DNA of 9,063 nucleotides from Dehalococcoidia bacterium. GTDB lineage: Bacteria; Chloroflexota; Dehalococcoidia; Dehalococcoidales; UBA5760. Below the pieces are notes generated by a model that worked only from the letters and a program-made list of their open reading frames with translations, did no database searches and was not told the origin of the DNA. The translations under genes were made by a program, and so were the position numbers. The stretch is from NCBI GenBank assembly GCA_011176655.1, contig DUEB01000007.1:1-9063 (forward strand), in the 5' to 3' direction. This document shows positions 6,236 through 9,063 of this stretch, piece by piece. The stretch's first letter is position 1, and each line of letters begins with the position of its first letter.

Positions 6236-7519
6236 CTACAGGATAGGCGCTTTGTGGATGGTCTGCTCCCGCCGGGCACCCACCGAAATGATGCTTACCG
6301 GACAGGAAACGATTTCTTCTAGCCTGGCCACGTACTGCTTGGCTTGAGCCGGCAGCTTCTCGTAGTCCCGGATGTCGCTGGTGGGAGACTGCCAGCCCTT
6401 TAGCTCCTCATAGACGGGCTGGCATCCCTCAAGGGTGGTGATACTCCCCGGGAAGTGGCTAATCGTCTCCCCGCTAACCTTATAGCCGACGCATATCTTG
6501 AAACTCGGCAGGTCGTCAAGCACGTCAAGGCGGGTAAGGGCCAGGTTGGTTAAGCCGTTTATTCGACTGCTGAAGCGGGCCGCCACGCCGTCGAACCAGC
6601 CGCAGCGCCGGGCCCGGCCGGTAGTGGTGCCGTATTCGTGGGCCCGCTCCCGAATAAAATCGCCGGTGGCGTCGGCCAGCTCTGTGGGCATGGGGCCGCT
6701 ACCTACTCGGGTACAATAGGCCTTAAAGATGCCCAGGACACGGTCAATCCGGGTCGGCCCCAGCCCCGTGCCCAGGCAGCCACCCCCCGCCAGCGGGGAG
6801 GAAGAGGTGGTATAAGGGTAGGTGCCGAAGTCGGGGTCAAGCAGCGCCCCCTGGGCTCCCTCCAGGATGACCAGCTTGTTACTATCCAGCGCTTCGGCGA
6901 GCATGGTGGTTGTCTCCCGGACAAGGGGCGCCAGGCGCTCTCCGTAGTGGCAGTACTGATGGTATATCTCATCCAGGTCGAGCGGTTCAGCCTCGTAGAC
7001 CCTGGTTAGGATGGCGTTCTTACCTTCCAGAATCGGGCGCAGACGCTCCAGAAAGGCCTCTTTGTTGAGGAGGTCGCCGACTCTGATGCCCAGTCTGGCG
7101 GTCTTGTCGGCGAAGGCAGGCCCGATGCCCTTGCGCGTGGTGCCGATTGCCTTCCCGCCGCGCCCCTGCTCTTCCAGACCGTCGAGCAGGGTGTGATAGG
7201 GCATAATCAGATGGGCCCGGTCGCTCACAAAAAGGTTACCGGTCTCAACGCCTTTTTGCTTAAGCTGGTCTATCTCGCCGAGCAGTACCGCCGGGTTAAC
7301 GGCGACGCCGTTACCGATGATGCAGGTGACCCCGGGATAGAAGATACCGGATGGGACGAGGTGCAGGCCGAACTCGCCGTAGTGGTTAACAATGGTGTGT
7401 CCCGCGTTATCACCGCCGGAAAAACGCACCACCACCCCGGCTTTTTCCGCCAGGAGGTCAACCACCTTGCCCTTCCCCTCGTCTCCCCATTGGGCTCCAA
7501 TAACCGCAATAACTGGCAT
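6236..7519 (-). CDS. purA: Adenylosuccinate synthetase
   Basis: A 427-residue enzyme (E. coli 432) that joins IMP and aspartate using GTP to make adenylosuccinate, the first committed step to AMP. The N-terminus has IGAQWGDEGKGK with catalytic Asp13, and GGDNAGHT with catalytic His41, both at canonical positions. GTTRKGIGPAF, VILEGAQGALLD, FGTYPYTTSSSP and GTTTGRARRCGWFD follow in the family order. The switch-like segment TSSSPLAGG differs slightly from the common TSSNxTAGG. The start was set at ATG 7519-7517, because the protein then begins MPVIAVIGAQWG and GAGGAGAGG lies just upstream; the frame is open 51 bases further but that is not family sequence. It has its own promoter, lies downstream of pgsA after a terminator, and converges on dapA. 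Aspartate is a shared precursor of purA and the dap operon, but no regulatory link is visible. Confidence 0.97.
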   Translation of the reverse strand: MPVIAVIGAQWGDEGKGKVVDLLAEKAGVVVRFSGGDNAGHTIVNHYGEFGLHLVPSGIFYPGVTCIIGNGVAVNPAVLLGEIDQLKQKGVETGNLFVSDRAHLIMPYHTLLDGLEEQGRGGKAIGTTRKGIGPAFADKTARLGIRVGDLLNKEAFLERLRPILEGKNAILTRVYEAEPLDLDEIYHQYCHYGERLAPLVRETTTMLAEALDSNKLVILEGAQGALLDPDFGTYPYTTSSSPLAGGGCLGTGLGPTRIDRVLGIFKAYCTRVGSGPMPTELADATGDFIRERAHEYGTTTGRARRCGWFDGVAARFSSRINGLTNLALTRLDVLDDLPSFKICVGYKVSGETISHFPGSITTLEGCQPVYEELKGWQSPTSDIRDYEKLPAQAKQYVARLEEIVSCPVSIISVGARREQTIHKAPIL

Positions 7520-7546
7520 TTCCTCTCCTCTAGACTTTCCACATAA

Positions 7547-7555
7547 TTTATAGCA
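7547..7555 (-). promoter_or_regulatory. Extended -10 promoter for purA
   Basis: The minus strand reads TGCTATAAA (7555-7547), an extended -10 with a 5 of 6 match. A convincing -35 box is absent: TTTATT at 7575-7570 has the right 17-base spacing but only 3 of 6 matches, and it doubles as the U-tract of the preceding terminator. The predicted leader before purA is only about 20 bases, leaving no room for a riboswitch. Confidence 0.5.
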
Positions 7556-7568
7556 TAAGTAGCACCGC

Positions 7569-7590
7569 AAATAAAGGCGGCTGCCGCCCT
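7569..7590 (-). terminator. Small intrinsic terminator after pgsA
   Basis: On the minus strand AGGGCGG (7590-7584) pairs with CCGCCTT (7580-7574) in a 7-bp stem (one G-U) with a 3-base CAG loop, running into TTTATTT (7575-7569). It starts 21 bases after the pgsA stop. The stem is short but G+C-rich and the U-rich tail is real, so at least partial termination is likely. Confidence 0.55.
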
Positions 7591-7611
7591 GGTGCCGGTT
7601 CAGCTCCCGGG

Positions 7612-8211
7612 CTATTTCCTGGTTTGCTTTAGCACGTAGCGTAGCCTCTGTCCGGCGGTAACAAAACTGAAGACGGCGATGATGGCCAGGACCGTAATCA
7701 GGGCATAATCAATGCGGCTGGCGAGCAGCCCCACGGCCAGGGTAATCACCCGTTCCGGCCGGGTGAAGAGGCCCATTTTGCACTCCAATCCGATGGCTTC
7801 GGCTTTGGCCCTGATGTAGCTCACCAGAGGTGACCCGATTAGCGCCAGCGAGACAAACAGTATGCCCATAGCCGGCGGGTTGGCGGAGGACAGATAGAAT
7901 ATCAGGACCGCCAGCAGCAGCACTGCCTCGGAGACGCGGTCAAGCGTTGAGTCAAGGACGGCGCCAGAATGGGTGACCTGGTCGGTGTGGCGCGCCAGGG
8001 CTCCGTCCAGCATGTCAAAGAAGCCGCTAACCAGCACCACAAAGCCGGCGATAAGGAGATGCCCGGTGGCAATGAGGGCCGCCGCTCCCAGGGAGATGGC
8101 AAAACCCAGCCAGGTCAGGGCGGTGGGGGTGATGTGGGTCTTCACTAGGAGCGGCACCAGTGGCTCGGTGAGCTGGTAGACAGACTTACGAACTTCGGTC
8201 AGTTTTGGCAT
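7612..8211 (-). CDS. CDP-alcohol phosphatidyltransferase, probably phosphatidylinositol-phosphate synthase
   Basis: A 199-residue integral membrane enzyme that transfers a phosphatidyl group from CDP-diacylglycerol to an alcohol. The complete family motif D-x2-DG-x2-AR-x8-G-x3-D-x3-D is present: Asp66, Asp69, Gly70, Ala73, Arg74, Gly83, Asp87 and Asp91. About six hydrophobic helices are apparent (roughly 32-48, 51-66, 95-107, 114-131, 153-164, 168-185). The stretch SYIRAKAEAIGLECKMGLFTR (split as SYIRAKAEAIGL and ECKMGLFTR, 131-151) followed by PER resembles inositol-phosphate-accepting members (actinobacterial PgsA1, archaeal archaetidylinositol-phosphate synthase) more than glycerol-phosphate ones. 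Adjacency to a PimA-like glycosyltransferase supports this. Phosphatidylglycerophosphate synthase is the main alternative. The ATG lies inside the glycosyltransferase gene (26-base overlap) with only a weak Shine-Dalgarno, which suggests coupled translation. Confidence 0.88.
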   Translation of the reverse strand: MPKLTEVRKSVYQLTEPLVPLLVKTHITPTALTWLGFAISLGAAALIATGHLLIAGFVVLVSGFFDMLDGALARHTDQVTHSGAVLDSTLDRVSEAVLLLAVLIFYLSSANPPAMGILFVSLALIGSPLVSYIRAKAEAIGLECKMGLFTRPERVITLAVGLLASRIDYALITVLAIIAVFSFVTAGQRLRYVLKQTRK

Positions 8212-9063
8212 GAGCTCTTACTTTTCTAGAAAACAGCTTGCGTGTGTCTTCGATAATCATTCTTCGCAGCGAGAAGGTCTCCCGGTGCTGAGACCTGTCG
8301 AGCACTTCTCGGTAGAGGTCGAGCACCCGGCGGGCGACGTTTTCCCAGTCATACTCCTGGGCCTTGAGCCTTCCCCGGTTCCCCATTTCCTCTCTCAGCG
8401 TTTCGTCGGAGAGCAGCGAGGTCAGGGCTTGAGCCAGGCTCTTGGCATTTTTGGGGGGTACCAGAAGCCCCTCGGCGCCGTGGGTCAGGATACTGGCGTA
8501 GCCATCTATATTAGAGGCGACCACCGGTTTAGCGACCGCCATCGCCTCAAGCAGGACGATACCAAAGCTCTCCCAGCCGGTGGCCGGAGCGCAGAAAATG
8601 TCGGCTGTTTTGTAGTATCTGGGTAGTTCGTCGTAGCTGGCATAGCCAACGAAAACGACGTCCCTCAGGCCAAGCTTCTTGACCTGCTTCTCGTATTTAT
8701 CCCGTAGTCTGGTGCCCGGCCCCACTATGATAAGCCGCGAGTTAGGGACATCTCGTTTGACCTGCTGGTAAGCTTTGAGGAGATAGTTAGCCCCCTTCCG
8801 TTTCTCGAGGCGACCGACAAACAGGATGTTTAGTTTTCCGTCGTCGAACTCGGCAATTGGCGCTACCTCAGGGGAGAAGTGTTTGGTATCGACACCGTTG
8901 GGGATGATTTTATAGTCTGCCGGGAAGTACTTGTTGACGAACTTCTTAGCCGGGTTGGATACGGCGATGTGGCCATCAAGCTTGCTGAACCACCTCTTGA
9001 AGAAGATGGGGCCGACGAAGGGCTTGGCGATGTTGTATCCCTTACCGTCAAAGGCGTGAAAGG
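8186..9063 (-). CDS. GT4-family glycosyltransferase, PimA-like (N-terminus outside window)
   Basis: I translated back to the window edge: the frame is open from 9061, giving 291 residues, so about 85-100 N-terminal residues are missing. The visible part starts FHAFDGKGYN, still in the acceptor-binding domain, then HIAVSNPAKKF and IPNGVDTKHFSP at the domain junction. The donor-binding Rossmann domain has VGRLEKRKG (82-90), with the Arg and Lys that contact the nucleotide-sugar diphosphate, and IIVGPG. The retaining GT4 E-x7-E motif is ESFGIVLLE (Glu164 and Glu172). The region ATGWESFGIVLLEAMA and HGAEGLLVPP resembles mycobacterial PimA, which mannosylates phosphatidylinositol on the inner membrane face. 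Donor and acceptor are not proven. A basic tail of about 40 residues ends inside pgsA; such a tail may help membrane binding (inference). Confidence 0.88.
   Translation of the reverse strand, partial: FHAFDGKGYNIAKPFVGPIFFKRWFSKLDGHIAVSNPAKKFVNKYFPADYKIIPNGVDTKHFSPEVAPIAEFDDGKLNILFVGRLEKRKGANYLLKAYQQVKRDVPNSRLIIVGPGTRLRDKYEKQVKKLGLRDVVFVGYASYDELPRYYKTADIFCAPATGWESFGIVLLEAMAVAKPVVASNIDGYASILTHGAEGLLVPPKNAKSLAQALTSLLSDETLREEMGNRGRLKAQEYDWENVARRVLDLYREVLDRSQHRETFSLRRMIIEDTRKLFSRKVRAHAKTDRSS

Noticed and set aside
8863..9051. 62-codon minus-strand open frame rich in Ser and Thr at the right edge
   Set aside because: It is an out-of-frame reading of the glycosyltransferase gene; the true frame gives recognisable GT4 sequence over the same bases.

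Overview
This window looks like ordinary bacterial chromosome of roughly 58% G+C. It has two gene blocks separated by a convergent junction near 6152-6235. The mix of genes and protein variants suggests a Chloroflexota lineage, possibly Dehalococcoidia. That placement is an inference from general resemblance and was not tested by alignment. I see no transposase, integrase, CRISPR array, tRNA, rRNA or phage gene. I also see no sign of a new defence or biosynthetic system: every substantial reading frame belongs to a recognisable family.

Left edge, minus strand (653 to 1): a small VOC-fold protein with methylmalonyl-CoA epimerase-like metal ligands has its own near-consensus promoter. It is followed by the first 47 codons of a DUF503/YlxP-type gene that runs off the window.

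Centre, plus strand (853 to 6151): a strong sigma70-type promoter and a short structured leader open a compact run rpsO-pnp-dapB-asd-dapA. The gaps are 19 and 2 bases, followed by two 4-base ATGA overlaps, so this is very probably one transcript. It joins ribosomal protein S15 and the exoribonuclease PNPase to three steps from aspartyl phosphate to tetrahydrodipicolinate, the common trunk for lysine and diaminopimelate. No lysine riboswitch is visible, and I found no convincing terminator after dapA.

Right side, minus strand (9063 to 6236): a GT4 glycosyltransferase of PimA type (N-terminus outside the window) overlaps by 26 bases a CDP-alcohol phosphatidyltransferase with a complete catalytic motif. 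It looks most like a phosphatidylinositol-phosphate synthase. Together they suggest production and glycosylation of an inositol phospholipid. A small intrinsic terminator follows, then an extended -10 promoter driving purA (adenylosuccinate synthetase).

Points worth a second look are the rpsO leader, which can fold in competing ways around the Shine-Dalgarno sequence; the inositol-lipid gene pair; the fused rpsO/pnp/lysine operon; and an isolated T-box-like core in the 654-948 intergenic region that is probably chance.
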